A stretch of DNA of 11,688 nucleotides from Chitinophagaceae bacterium (GTDB lineage Bacteria > Bacteroidota > Bacteroidia > Chitinophagales > Chitinophagaceae): contig CANFLJ010000024.1 of the NCBI GenBank assembly GCA_947447815.1, forward strand, positions 1-11,688, given 5' to 3'. Of the stretch, positions 6,214 to 11,621 are shown piece after piece (positions within the stretch are counted from its first letter, which is position 1; every line of letters begins with the position of its first letter). The notes under the pieces were generated by a model, which ran no database searches, was not told the DNA's origin, and saw only the letters and a program-made list of their open reading frames with translations. Both the position numbers and the translations under genes were made by a program.

Positions 6214-6420
6214 TTAAGCTAACTTTCTTTTTTGTAGTTCTGTATGTAAACGAGCTACATCTCTTCTTAAATCTTTTATCGTCATTGGATTCTCTAGTGG
6301 AGAAATCGCATGGGAAAATTTAAGTTTAGTCAATCTCATTTGATCTTCTGATATACGAGCTTTTAAATCAGCTTCAGACATATCTAGGAGACTCTTATTT
6401 ATGTTTTCTTTCTTTGCCAT
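6214..6420 (-). CDS. rpmC: 50S ribosomal protein L29
   Basis: L29 is a two-helix protein beside the polypeptide exit, near L23, and part of the docking surface for SRP and trigger factor. The 68-residue product contains the first helix MSEADLKARISEDQMRLTKL (14-33) and the signature second helix IKDLRRDVARLHTELQKRK (48-66). The N-terminal MAKKENINKS is a short extension over the minimal form. It starts at the ATG at 6420, 23 bases downstream of rplP, in the conserved L16-L29-S17 order. Confidence 0.97.
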   Translation of the reverse strand: MAKKENINKSLLDMSEADLKARISEDQMRLTKLKFSHAISPLENPMTIKDLRRDVARLHTELQKRKLA

Positions 6421-6443
6421 TTATTTGAATTTTAAAAGATTTA

Positions 6444-6863
6444 CTAAGATTGTAAATCTCTTCTTACAATAAATTTTGTTTTAATAGGTAACTTTTGTGA
6501 TGCAAGACCCATTGCTTCTTTTGCAGTTTCTTCAGAAACACCATCACACTCAAATATGATACGTCCTGGTTCAACAACTGCAGCCCAGAATTCAGGGTTA
6601 CCTTTACCTTTACCCATTCTCACATCGGCAGGTTTACGGGTAATAATTTTGTCAGGGAAAACACGAATCCAAACATTACCTTCACGTTTCATAGCACGCG
6701 TCATACTTTGACGGGCAGCTTCAATCTGACGGTTAGTCAACCAAATTGGTTCAAGTGCTTTAAGTGCGAATGATCCAAATGATATAGAAGTACCTCTTTT
6801 TGCTACTTCACGTATTCTACCTTTTTGTTGTTTCCTATGTTTGCTTCTTTTCGGCTGTAACAT
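6444..6863 (-). CDS. rplP: 50S ribosomal protein L16
   Basis: L16 organises the A-site tRNA corridor of the 50S and joins late in assembly. The 139-residue protein is of normal length and begins with the canonical MLQPKRSKHRKQQKGRI. Marks are GSFALKALEPIWLTNRQIEAAR split across 30-51, VWIRVFPDKIITRKP (64-78) and VRMGKGKGNPEFWAAVV (81-97). Arg82 in VRMGKGKG aligns with the arginine that is hydroxylated in E. coli L16. The ATG at 6863 lies 66 bases after rpsC in a gap with a small hairpin. No Shine-Dalgarno is seen. Confidence 0.98.
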   Translation of the reverse strand: MLQPKRSKHRKQQKGRIREVAKRGTSISFGSFALKALEPIWLTNRQIEAARQSMTRAMKREGNVWIRVFPDKIITRKPADVRMGKGKGNPEFWAAVVEPGRIIFECDGVSEETAKEAMGLASQKLPIKTKFIVRRDLQS

Positions 6864-6894
6864 TGTACAATCAATTTTTAATATTTGATAAAAC

Positions 6895-6913
6895 CATGGC
6901 GATAAACACCATA
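6895..6913 (-). other. Hairpin in the rpsC–rplP gap
   Basis: TATGGTG-TTTAT-CGCCATG forms seven pairs with two G·U, then GTTTTATC on the minus strand. The T-run is only four long and interrupted, so it is at most a weak terminator, perhaps a processing or stability hairpin between rpsC and rplP. Confidence 0.35.
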
Positions 6914-6929
6914 TTATCTAATCTTGTTT

Positions 6930-7685
6930 CTATCTTCTTCCTCCACCTCTTCTATCACCACCTTGTCCACCTCTTCTATCTCCTCTGTCATCTCTTTGAG
7001 CTGGCATACTATCTGCTTTGCTGTTTCCGATGATGTTAGGATTCAATTCACGTTTACCAAGAACTTCACCTTTACAGATCCATACTTTGATACCAATTTT
7101 ACCGTAAACTGTTTGTGCAAAAACGTTTGCATAATCAATATCCATTCTGAAGGTATGTAAAGGAACTCTACCTTGTTTGATTTCTTCAGAACGAGCAATT
7201 TCAGCACCACCAATACGTCCGCTTACTCTTACCTTGATACCTTCAGCTCCCATTCTTAAAGTAGTAGCGATAGACATCTTGATAGCTCTTTTGTAAGAGA
7301 TACGATTTTCAATTTGTTTAGCAATTGTATCACCAACAATTTGAGCATCCAATTCAGGACGACGTATTTCAAGAATGTTTATTTGTACATCTTCTTTAGC
7401 GGTAAGCTTCTTCAGTTCTTCCTTAATTCTATCAACCTCACCACCACCTTTTCCGATGATAATACCAGGTTTGCTAGTATGGATAGTTACTATAGTTTTA
7501 CCAAGTGTTCTTTCGATAACAATTTTAGCTATACCACCTTTGCTTATACGAGCATTTAAGTAGTTACGAATTTTATCATCTTCGATTAGTTTATTAGCAA
7601 AGTCTTTTTTATTCGCGAACCAATTACTCTCCCAACCGCGGATAATGCCAAGTCTGTTGCCAATAGGATTTGCTTTCTGACCCAT
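6930..7685 (-). CDS. rpsC: 30S ribosomal protein S3 with RGG-rich C-terminal tail
   Basis: S3 forms part of the mRNA entry tunnel and its helicase activity in the 30S head. The protein has 251 residues. It begins MGQKANPIGNRLGIIRGWES. A type II KH domain carries the binding loop PGIIIGKGGGEVDRI (73-87). The C domain has RMGAEGIKVRVSGRIGGAEIA split across 144-164, then QGRVPLHTFRMDIDYA (171-186) and GKIGIKVWICKGE (195-207). From about residue 229 the protein adds a low-complexity Arg/Gly/Asp tail with two DRRGG units, coded by an exact 15-base repeat, probably a flexible RNA-binding extension. It is the only gene I checked that ends in TAG. The start is 13 bases after rplV. Confidence 0.98.
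   Translation of the reverse strand: MGQKANPIGNRLGIIRGWESNWFANKKDFANKLIEDDKIRNYLNARISKGGIAKIVIERTLGKTIVTIHTSKPGIIIGKGGGEVDRIKEELKKLTAKEDVQINILEIRRPELDAQIVGDTIAKQIENRISYKRAIKMSIATTLRMGAEGIKVRVSGRIGGAEIARSEEIKQGRVPLHTFRMDIDYANVFAQTVYGKIGIKVWICKGEVLGKRELNPNIIGNSKADSMPAQRDDRGDRRGGQGGDRRGGGRR
6942..6980 (-). repeat. 15-base direct repeat coding the S3 DRRGG units
   Basis: The plus-strand 15-mer TCCACCTCTTCTATC occurs exactly at 6942-6956 and 6966-6980, an offset of 24 bases or eight codons. On the coding strand it reads Asp-Arg-Arg-Gly-Gly. The in-frame spacing suggests growth of the tail by slippage or unequal recombination. Confidence 0.85.
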
Positions 7686-7698
7686 ATTAGGTATTCAA

Positions 7699-8043
7699 TT
7701 AAATTTTAGAATCTACAATTATACTTACGTGATTACTGCGCTTTCTGATCTTATATCCTCTTCCCTGAGGTGCTGGTTGCATACGCTTTAACGTTCTGCC
7801 ACCATCAACAAAGACAGTTTTTACAATAAGATTGCTTTCAGCTGCGCTAGCACCTTCATTTTTTTGCTCCCAATTATTAATCGCACTCTTCAACAATTTT
7901 GCCAATGGTACGGCATTGTGTTGAGGGTGAAATTCTAATATGGCTAATGCTTTATCAACTTCCATGCCTCTAATAACATCCGCAAGTAGTCTCATCTTAC
8001 GAGGACCCGTTGGATAGTTTCTTAATTTAGCTATTGCTTCCAT
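7699..8043 (-). CDS. rplV: 50S ribosomal protein L22
   Basis: L22 lines the peptide exit tunnel; the tip of its long beta-hairpin, with L4, forms the tunnel constriction that affects macrolides and stalling peptides. The 114-residue protein contains NYPTGPRKMRLLADVIRG (9-26), the central helix AVPLAKLLKSAINNWEQ (44-60) and the hairpin RMQPAPQGRGYKIRKRSNH (87-105), which is intact. The ATG at 8043 follows a run of AAT triplets and has no Shine-Dalgarno. It lies 27 bases after rpsS and 13 before rpsC, in standard order. Confidence 0.98.
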   Translation of the reverse strand: MEAIAKLRNYPTGPRKMRLLADVIRGMEVDKALAILEFHPQHNAVPLAKLLKSAINNWEQKNEGASAAESNLIVKTVFVDGGRTLKRMQPAPQGRGYKIRKRSNHVSIIVDSKI

Positions 8044-8070
8044 TTTGTATTATTATTATTAGCCTTTAAA

Positions 8071-8340
8071 TTATTTTTTCTGACCAGAGTGTCCTCTGAA
8101 GTTTCTGGTTGGAGAAAATTCACCTAGTTTATGACCTACCATAAATTCAGTTACATAAACTGGAATAAACTTATTTCCATTGTGTACTGCAAAAGTGTGA
8201 CCTACAAAATCAGGAGTTATTGTACTTCTACGACTCCAGGTTTTTATAACCGCTTTCTTTGCTCCACCATCGTTGATTGATAATACCTTAGTTTCTAAGT
8301 TAGCATCAACGTAAGGACCTTTTTTTATTGAACGACCCAT
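8071..8340 (-). CDS. rpsS: 30S ribosomal protein S19
   Basis: S19 sits at the top of the 30S head with S13 and S14 and takes part in the intersubunit bridge to L5. The 89-residue protein matches the family throughout: MGRSIKKGPYVD, then KTWSRRSTITPDFVGHT (33-49), NGNKFIPVYVTEFMVGHKLG (54-73) and EFSPTRNFRGHSG (74-86). The ATG at 8340 is 21 bases after rplB. No Shine-Dalgarno and no unusual residue is seen. Confidence 0.98.
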   Translation of the reverse strand: MGRSIKKGPYVDANLETKVLSINDGGAKKAVIKTWSRRSTITPDFVGHTFAVHNGNKFIPVYVTEFMVGHKLGEFSPTRNFRGHSGQKK

Positions 8341-8361
8341 AGTAATGAGTTAATTTGAAAT

Positions 8362-9201
8362 TTATTTAGTTAATTTTTTACCGTCTCTTCTTTGAATAAT
8401 CAACTTGTCGCTGCCTTTTCCTTTAGTTCTGGTTTTTTCTCCCTTAGCATACTTACCAGTTCTGCTTCTAGGATGACCTCCAGATGCACGACCTTCACCT
8501 CCACCCATTGGGTGATCTACTGGGTTCATAGCAACACCTCTTGTTCTTGGTCTGATACCTAACCATCTGTTAGCACCGGCCTTACCCTTAGTTTCCAGAT
8601 TATGATCGCTGTTAGATACAACACCTACAGTTGCATAACAATTGATTAATACTTTTCTTAACTCACCAGAAGGCATTTTTAATACTGCGTATTTTTCTTC
8701 CTTATTGGCTAATTGAGCAGAAGCACCAGCACTTCTTACCATTTTACCACCATGGCTAGGTTGCAATTCGATGTTATGAATTACAGTACCCAATGGTATG
8801 TGTTTCATCATCAATGCATTTCCAATTTCAGGAGCAACGCTATCACCAGAGATAACTTTAGTTCCTACCTGAAGACCTTGTGGTGCAAGGATATATCTTC
8901 TTTCTCCATCTACATATTCTAACAATGCGATGAATGGAGTTCTGTTTGGATCATACTCGATAGAAAGTACTGTAGCTTCTACATCTTTCTTATCACGTTT
9001 GAAATCTATAATACGGTAGTGCTTTTTATGACCGCCACCAATGTATCTCATTGAACGACGACCTTGTGCATTTCTACCACCAGTTTTCTTTACTGGTTCC
9101 AACAAACTCTTCTCTGGTTTGTCGGTTGTAATTTCAGCGTAAGCATTTCCGATTTTCCATCGGGTGCCTGCTGTCATTGGTTTGTATTTCTTTAATGCCA
9201 T
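8362..9201 (-). CDS. rplB: 50S ribosomal protein L2
   Basis: L2 is a primary 23S rRNA binder needed for subunit association, tRNA binding and peptidyl-transferase function. The 279-residue protein has the full layout: an N-terminal extension, GGGHKKHYRIIDFKRDK (55-71), the OB-fold and SH3-like domains (about 75-200) and the C-terminal loop RGVAMNPVDHPMGGGEG (221-237). His230 matches the His229 of E. coli (numbered without Met) linked to peptidyl transfer. The next histidine of the usual DHPHGGG is Met232, a substitution I recall as common in Bacteroidota. The ATG at 9201 follows a TAAATAAATAAAC stretch, without a Shine-Dalgarno. Confidence 0.98.
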   Translation of the reverse strand: MALKKYKPMTAGTRWKIGNAYAEITTDKPEKSLLEPVKKTGGRNAQGRRSMRYIGGGHKKHYRIIDFKRDKKDVEATVLSIEYDPNRTPFIALLEYVDGERRYILAPQGLQVGTKVISGDSVAPEIGNALMMKHIPLGTVIHNIELQPSHGGKMVRSAGASAQLANKEEKYAVLKMPSGELRKVLINCYATVGVVSNSDHNLETKGKAGANRWLGIRPRTRGVAMNPVDHPMGGGEGRASGGHPRSRTGKYAKGEKTRTKGKGSDKLIIQRRDGKKLTK

Positions 9202-9215
9202 GTTTATTTATTTAT

Positions 9216-9236
9216 GATGGAATCATCAGCTCCATC
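9216..9236 (-). other. Hairpin in the rplW–rplB gap
   Basis: GATGGA and TCCATC form a perfect 6-bp inverted repeat with a 9-base loop, 14 bases before the rplB ATG. No T-run follows. It could influence rplB initiation or mRNA processing; evidence is the sequence only. Confidence 0.35.
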
Positions 9237-9253
9237 TGCTATTATCTAATAAA

Positions 9254-9553
9254 TTAAAGTGCTGTATATAAGTCTATCTCCTCTCCTGCAGCAATTGTTA
9301 CCATTGCTTTCTTGTAACCACCTTTCAAACCCTGGATGTAACCAGCTTTTGTAAATTTAGCTTTGTTTTTTGCAGGAACTACAGCAGTGTTTACATCTAA
9401 TACAGTAACACCGTAAAATACTTCCACTGCTTTTTTAATTTCAAGCTTGTTAGCTTTACGGCTAACCTTGAAAGAATATTTTCTCAATTTTTCCTGTTGC
9501 TTATTAGCTTTCTCAGTTAAAATTGGTTTTATTAATACTTCGCTCGATTTCAT
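9254..9553 (-). CDS. rplW: 50S ribosomal protein L23
   Basis: L23 lies at the peptide exit and is the main docking point for trigger factor and SRP. The 99-residue product is of ordinary length. It begins MKSSEVLIKPILTEKANKQ, with ILTEKA at 11-16, the segment that includes the conserved glutamate of the trigger-factor site. Next comes the 23S-binding core NKLEIKKAVEVFYGVTV (35-51), an extended basic loop around PAKNKAKFTKAGYIQGLKGG (60-79) and the last strand YKKAMVTIAAGEEID. The ATG at 9553 is 25 bases after rplD. Confidence 0.98.
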   Translation of the reverse strand: MKSSEVLIKPILTEKANKQQEKLRKYSFKVSRKANKLEIKKAVEVFYGVTVLDVNTAVVPAKNKAKFTKAGYIQGLKGGYKKAMVTIAAGEEIDLYTAL

Positions 9554-9578
9554 TTCTGTTAATTTGACAATTAAATAA

Positions 9579-10211
9579 TTATGCTTCTACTTCGCTTTCA
9601 GAAAACAACTTAGCAGCATTTTCAGAAAATACTAATACCTCAGCGTTTACTATTTCGTAAGTATTTACATCTGCTAATAATGCACTTGTTACGTTAGGGA
9701 TGTTTCTGGTACTTAAGTAAAGATTTTCGTTGTAATCAGGTAAAACAAAAATTGTTTTCTTATCTGATACATTCAATCCTTTTAAGATACTGAACATTTC
9801 TTTAGTCTTAGGAGCATCCATTACAACATCTTCAATTACTACGATAGCTGATTCTTTAGCCTTGTAGCTAAGAGCAGACATCTTAGCAAGATCCTTAACT
9901 TTACGGTTGATTTTGAAATCATAACCGTGAGGTTTTGGTCCAAATATAGTACCACCACCTTTGTATAATGGGTTACGGATATTACCCTTACGAGCGCCAC
10001 CAGTACCTTTTTGTTTGTGTAATTTACGGCTAGCACCTTGTACTTCAGCACGTGTTTTAACTTTGTGAGTTCCTTGACGTTGAGCACCTAAATATTGCTT
10101 AACGGCTAAATAAATTACGTGGTCATTAGGTTCTACTGCGAAAACTTCATCCGGCAAATCAACTGTTCTGCCTGTCTTTTGACCTTTTATGTTTAATACA
10201 TCTACTTGCAT
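9579..10211 (-). CDS. rplD: 50S ribosomal protein L4
   Basis: L4 binds 23S rRNA early in assembly, reaches the exit-tunnel constriction with a long loop and, in E. coli, represses its own S10 operon at the leader. The protein has 210 residues. The globular domain frames the extended loop (about 44-98), with RKLHKQKGTGGARKGNIRNP (62-81) and GGGTIFGPKPHGYDFK (85-100), of normal appearance. The C-terminal half is the expected alpha/beta part (IVVIEDVV, KTIFVLP). It begins MQVDVLNIKGQ at the ATG at 10211, 21 bases after rplC. As the classic autoregulator, L4 is a candidate ligand of the structured gap upstream of rplC. Confidence 0.98.
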   Translation of the reverse strand: MQVDVLNIKGQKTGRTVDLPDEVFAVEPNDHVIYLAVKQYLGAQRQGTHKVKTRAEVQGASRKLHKQKGTGGARKGNIRNPLYKGGGTIFGPKPHGYDFKINRKVKDLAKMSALSYKAKESAIVVIEDVVMDAPKTKEMFSILKGLNVSDKKTIFVLPDYNENLYLSTRNIPNVTSALLADVNTYEIVNAEVLVFSENAAKLFSESEVEA

Positions 10212-10232
10212 TGCTAATTAATTAACTGGTGA

Positions 10233-10850
10233 TTATTTCTGAATTAAAACGATTGAGTTGTTGTGACCAGGAACTGATCCACTAACCAATATATAATTTT
10301 TTTCAGGAAATACCTTTAATACTTTAAGTCCTTTAAGCATAACTCTGTCGTTACCCATTCTTCCTGCCATACGCATACCTTTAAATACACGTGATGCATC
10401 GGAAGAGTTACCGATAGAACCCGGTGCTCTTGAACGATCATGTTGTCCGTGTGATTGTTGACCAACCCCAGAGAATCCATGACGTTTTACAACACCCTGA
10501 AAACCTTTTCCTTTAGTAGTACCAACAACTTCTACGGTATCACCTTCAGAAAAAATATCCACAGATATAGTTTCGCCTAATGCTTTAGTTAATGAGTAAT
10601 TACGAAATTCTTTTACAAAACGTTTTGGAGCCGTTTGTGCTTTGGCGTAGTGATTAATTTCAGACTTTGTAGAATGTTTTTCAGTCTTATCGCCAAATGC
10701 TAATTGAAGTGCGGTGTAGCCGTCTGCTTCTTCTGTTTTTACCTGTGTTACTACACATGGTCCAGCTTCGATGATTGTACAAGCTATTTGCTTGCCATCT
10801 GGCGCAAATATGCTGGTCATACCAATTTTCTTACCAATAATTCCTTTCAT
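10233..10850 (-). CDS. rplC: 50S ribosomal protein L3
   Basis: L3 is one of the two proteins that start 50S assembly; its extension reaches the peptidyl-transferase centre. The 205-residue protein begins MKGIIGKKIGMTSIFAPDG. It contains GTTKGKGFQGVVKRHGFSG (110-128), the loop RAPGSIGNSSDASRVFKGMR (141-160) and MAGRMGNDRVMLKGLKVL (161-178). By alignment from memory, the glutamine methylated by PrmB in E. coli L3 (in GSIGQNQTPG) corresponds to Ser150 here. The ATG at 10850 has no Shine-Dalgarno and is preceded by a GCGG/CCGC hairpin only 7 bases away, at the end of the 315-base structured gap after rpsJ. Confidence 0.98.
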   Translation of the reverse strand: MKGIIGKKIGMTSIFAPDGKQIACTIIEAGPCVVTQVKTEEADGYTALQLAFGDKTEKHSTKSEINHYAKAQTAPKRFVKEFRNYSLTKALGETISVDIFSEGDTVEVVGTTKGKGFQGVVKRHGFSGVGQQSHGQHDRSRAPGSIGNSSDASRVFKGMRMAGRMGNDRVMLKGLKVLKVFPEKNYILVSGSVPGHNNSIVLIQK

Positions 10851-10857
10851 CTATATT

Positions 10858-10873
10858 GCGGTTTGCGCCCCGC
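10858..10873 (-). promoter_or_regulatory. GC-rich hairpin next to the rplC start
   Basis: GCGG (10870-10873) and CCGC (10858-10861) pair around an 8-base loop, ending 7 bases before the rplC ATG, where a ribosome would bind. It is the most GC-rich stretch of the gap. It could limit initiation on rplC. Confidence 0.4.
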
Positions 10874-10884
10874 TGAGGTGTTGT

Positions 10885-10920
10885 AGGACATTCTGATGAT
10901 GAAATACAGAATTCAATCCC
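10885..10920 (-). other. Two-part stem ahead of the rplC start
   Basis: ATTCTG (10907-10912) pairs perfectly with CAGAAT (10890-10895) around an 11-base loop. Beyond a small internal loop, GGGA (10917-10920) pairs with TCCT (10885-10888), including one G·U. It forms the 3' part of the structured gap. Confidence 0.45.
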
Positions 10921-10995
10921 TGTTTGCTACCGACCTTTTCCGTTGTTTTTAATATATATTGCTATATAAGAAAGAGGAAGTACCGGTAGTAAACA
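10921..10995 (-). promoter_or_regulatory. Long helix capped by a GCAA hairpin (rplC leader)
   Basis: TGTTTACTACCG (10984-10995) faces CGGTAGCAAACA (10921-10932): 11 of 12 positions pair. Inside, TTCC (10976-10979) can pair with GGAA (10938-10941), and the tip is TATATA-GCAA-TATATA (10953-10968), a 6-bp stem with a GNRA-type tetraloop. Its 5' arm shares bases 10990-10995 with the hairpin at 10990-11015, so the two cannot coexist. Confidence 0.5.
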
Positions 10996-11015
10996 AACCT
11001 CGAAGGGCTTGTTTA
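10990..11015 (-). promoter_or_regulatory. Alternative hairpin competing with the long helix (rplC leader)
   Basis: TAAACAA (11009-11015) pairs with TTGTTTA (10990-10996); the stem continues with a G·U and two C-G pairs to a TTCG loop closed by a C×A mismatch. Its 3' arm is part of the 5' arm of the 10921-10995 helix, the arrangement expected of an RNA switch. Confidence 0.5.
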
Positions 11016-11024
11016 TATGTTATC

Positions 11025-11042
11025 GCCTTCTATTAAGAAGAC
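11025..11042 (-). other. Perfect hairpin in the rpsJ–rplC gap
   Basis: GTCTTCT-TAAT-AGAAGGC forms seven pairs with one U·G and a 4-base loop. No T-run follows. It is the second helix of the structured gap. Confidence 0.45.
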
Positions 11043-11127
11043 TTTAAAATTTATTTCTCAGAGCTCTTTTCTTCCGTTTAACCGAAATTGAGAGATGATG
11101 TACTTTTTATTATAAGAACTTTCTTTT

Positions 11128-11160
11128 AGCTTTTTTAATTCTACTGTTAGAATTAAGGCT
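11128..11160 (-). other. Hairpin directly after rpsJ
   Basis: TTAATTCT/AGAATTAA is a perfect 8-bp stem with a 6-base loop, flanked by AGC/GCT that can add three pairs across an asymmetric bulge. It starts within 10 bases of the rpsJ stop codon. On the minus strand it is followed by A residues, so it is not an intrinsic terminator; an rpsJ 3'-end stabiliser or processing site is possible. Confidence 0.45.
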
Positions 11161-11165
11161 GCTCA

Positions 11166-11471
11166 TTATGCCTTGATTTCTACTTCTACTCCAGAAGGTA
11201 AATCTAACTTACTTAAAGCATCTACAGTACGAGATGAAGAAGTGTAGATATCCAATAAACGCTTGTGCGTACATAACTGGAATTGCTCACGGCTCTTCTT
11301 ATTTACGTGTGGCGAACGCAACACGGTAAATATTTTCTTGTGTGTAGGTAAAGGAATAGGTCCTGTTACAACTGCTCCGGTACCTTTAACCGTTTTTACG
11401 ATCTTCTCTGCAGATTTATCTACTAGACTGTAATCGTAAGACTGTAATTTAATGCGTATTCTTTGCGACAT
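11166..11471 (-). CDS. rpsJ: 30S ribosomal protein S10 (NusE)
   Basis: S10 is a 30S head protein that also serves as NusE, linking NusG and RNA polymerase in antitermination and transcription–translation coupling. The 101-residue product has the standard fold and length. It begins MSQRIRIKLQSYDYSLVD; GPIPLPTHKKIFTVLRSPHV (37-56) and NKKSREQFQLCTHKRLLDIY (57-76) are the family signature. It ends LPSGVEVEIKA. The ATG at 11471 lies about 55 bases downstream of the predicted transcription start, with AAGGTAAAAG too far upstream to be a clear Shine-Dalgarno. It is followed by a 315-base gap instead of the usual close rplC. Confidence 0.98.
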   Translation of the reverse strand: MSQRIRIKLQSYDYSLVDKSAEKIVKTVKGTGAVVTGPIPLPTHKKIFTVLRSPHVNKKSREQFQLCTHKRLLDIYTSSSRTVDALSKLDLPSGVEVEIKA

Positions 11472-11532
11472 AGTTTAATTCTTTTACCTTTTTTTCGAAG
11501 AACGTTCGACTCCCATATTTCGATTGGGGATG

Positions 11533-11563
11533 CAAAAGTAGGGGGATGGAATCAACTGGCAAA
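11533..11563 (-). promoter_or_regulatory. Bacteroidota-type promoter for rpsJ
   Basis: On the minus strand TTTG (11560-11563) is followed after exactly 19 bases by TACTTTTG (11533-11540). This matches the -33 TTTG and -7 TAnnTTTG elements known for the primary sigma factor of Bacteroidota, including their spacing. Transcription would begin near 11525-11528, giving an untranslated leader of about 55 bases before rpsJ. It is the only promoter of this kind I could recognise between genes in the window. Confidence 0.75.
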
Positions 11564-11621
11564 GTTTTTTATTAATTATTTTCAAAATAGTTCGCCAAAA
11601 CATTTATTTTAATCCCCTTTT

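Larger units (their letters stand above)
10851..11165 (-). promoter_or_regulatory. 315-base structured non-coding gap, candidate leader RNA of rplC
   Basis: I found no credible gene, no tRNA and no TAnnTTTG promoter here. On the minus strand I see several inverted repeats in order: TTAATTCT/AGAATTAA (11135-11156), GTCTTCT/AGAAGGC (11025-11042), TAAACAA/TTGTTTA (10990-11015), TGTTTaCTACCG/CGGTAGcAAACA (10921-10995), ATTCTG/CAGAAT (10890-10912) and GCGG/CCGC (10858-10873). Gaps between most neighbouring genes in this cluster are 13-115 bases, so this one is exceptional. Its place suggests control of rplC and the genes after it, separately from rpsJ. The ligand, if any, is unknown; L3 or L4 are the natural guesses. 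Confidence 0.55.

Noticed and set aside
5500..7559. Several plus-strand frames of 60-81 codons over rplN, rpsQ, rplP and rpsC
   Set aside because: All lie opposite conserved ribosomal-protein genes and have compositions typical of antisense shadows (Ser/Phe/Leu-rich).
9839..10087. 82-codon minus-strand frame inside rplD
   Set aside because: It lies entirely within L4 in another frame and resembles no family; a shadow of the real gene.
10704..10886. Plus-strand 60-codon frame overlapping the rplC start and leader
   Set aside because: Mostly antisense to L3, with no promoter or ribosome-binding site; Cys/Phe-rich shadow composition.
11128..11160. Hairpin after rpsJ as an intrinsic terminator
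   Set aside because: The stem is followed by A residues on the transcribed strand, not T residues.
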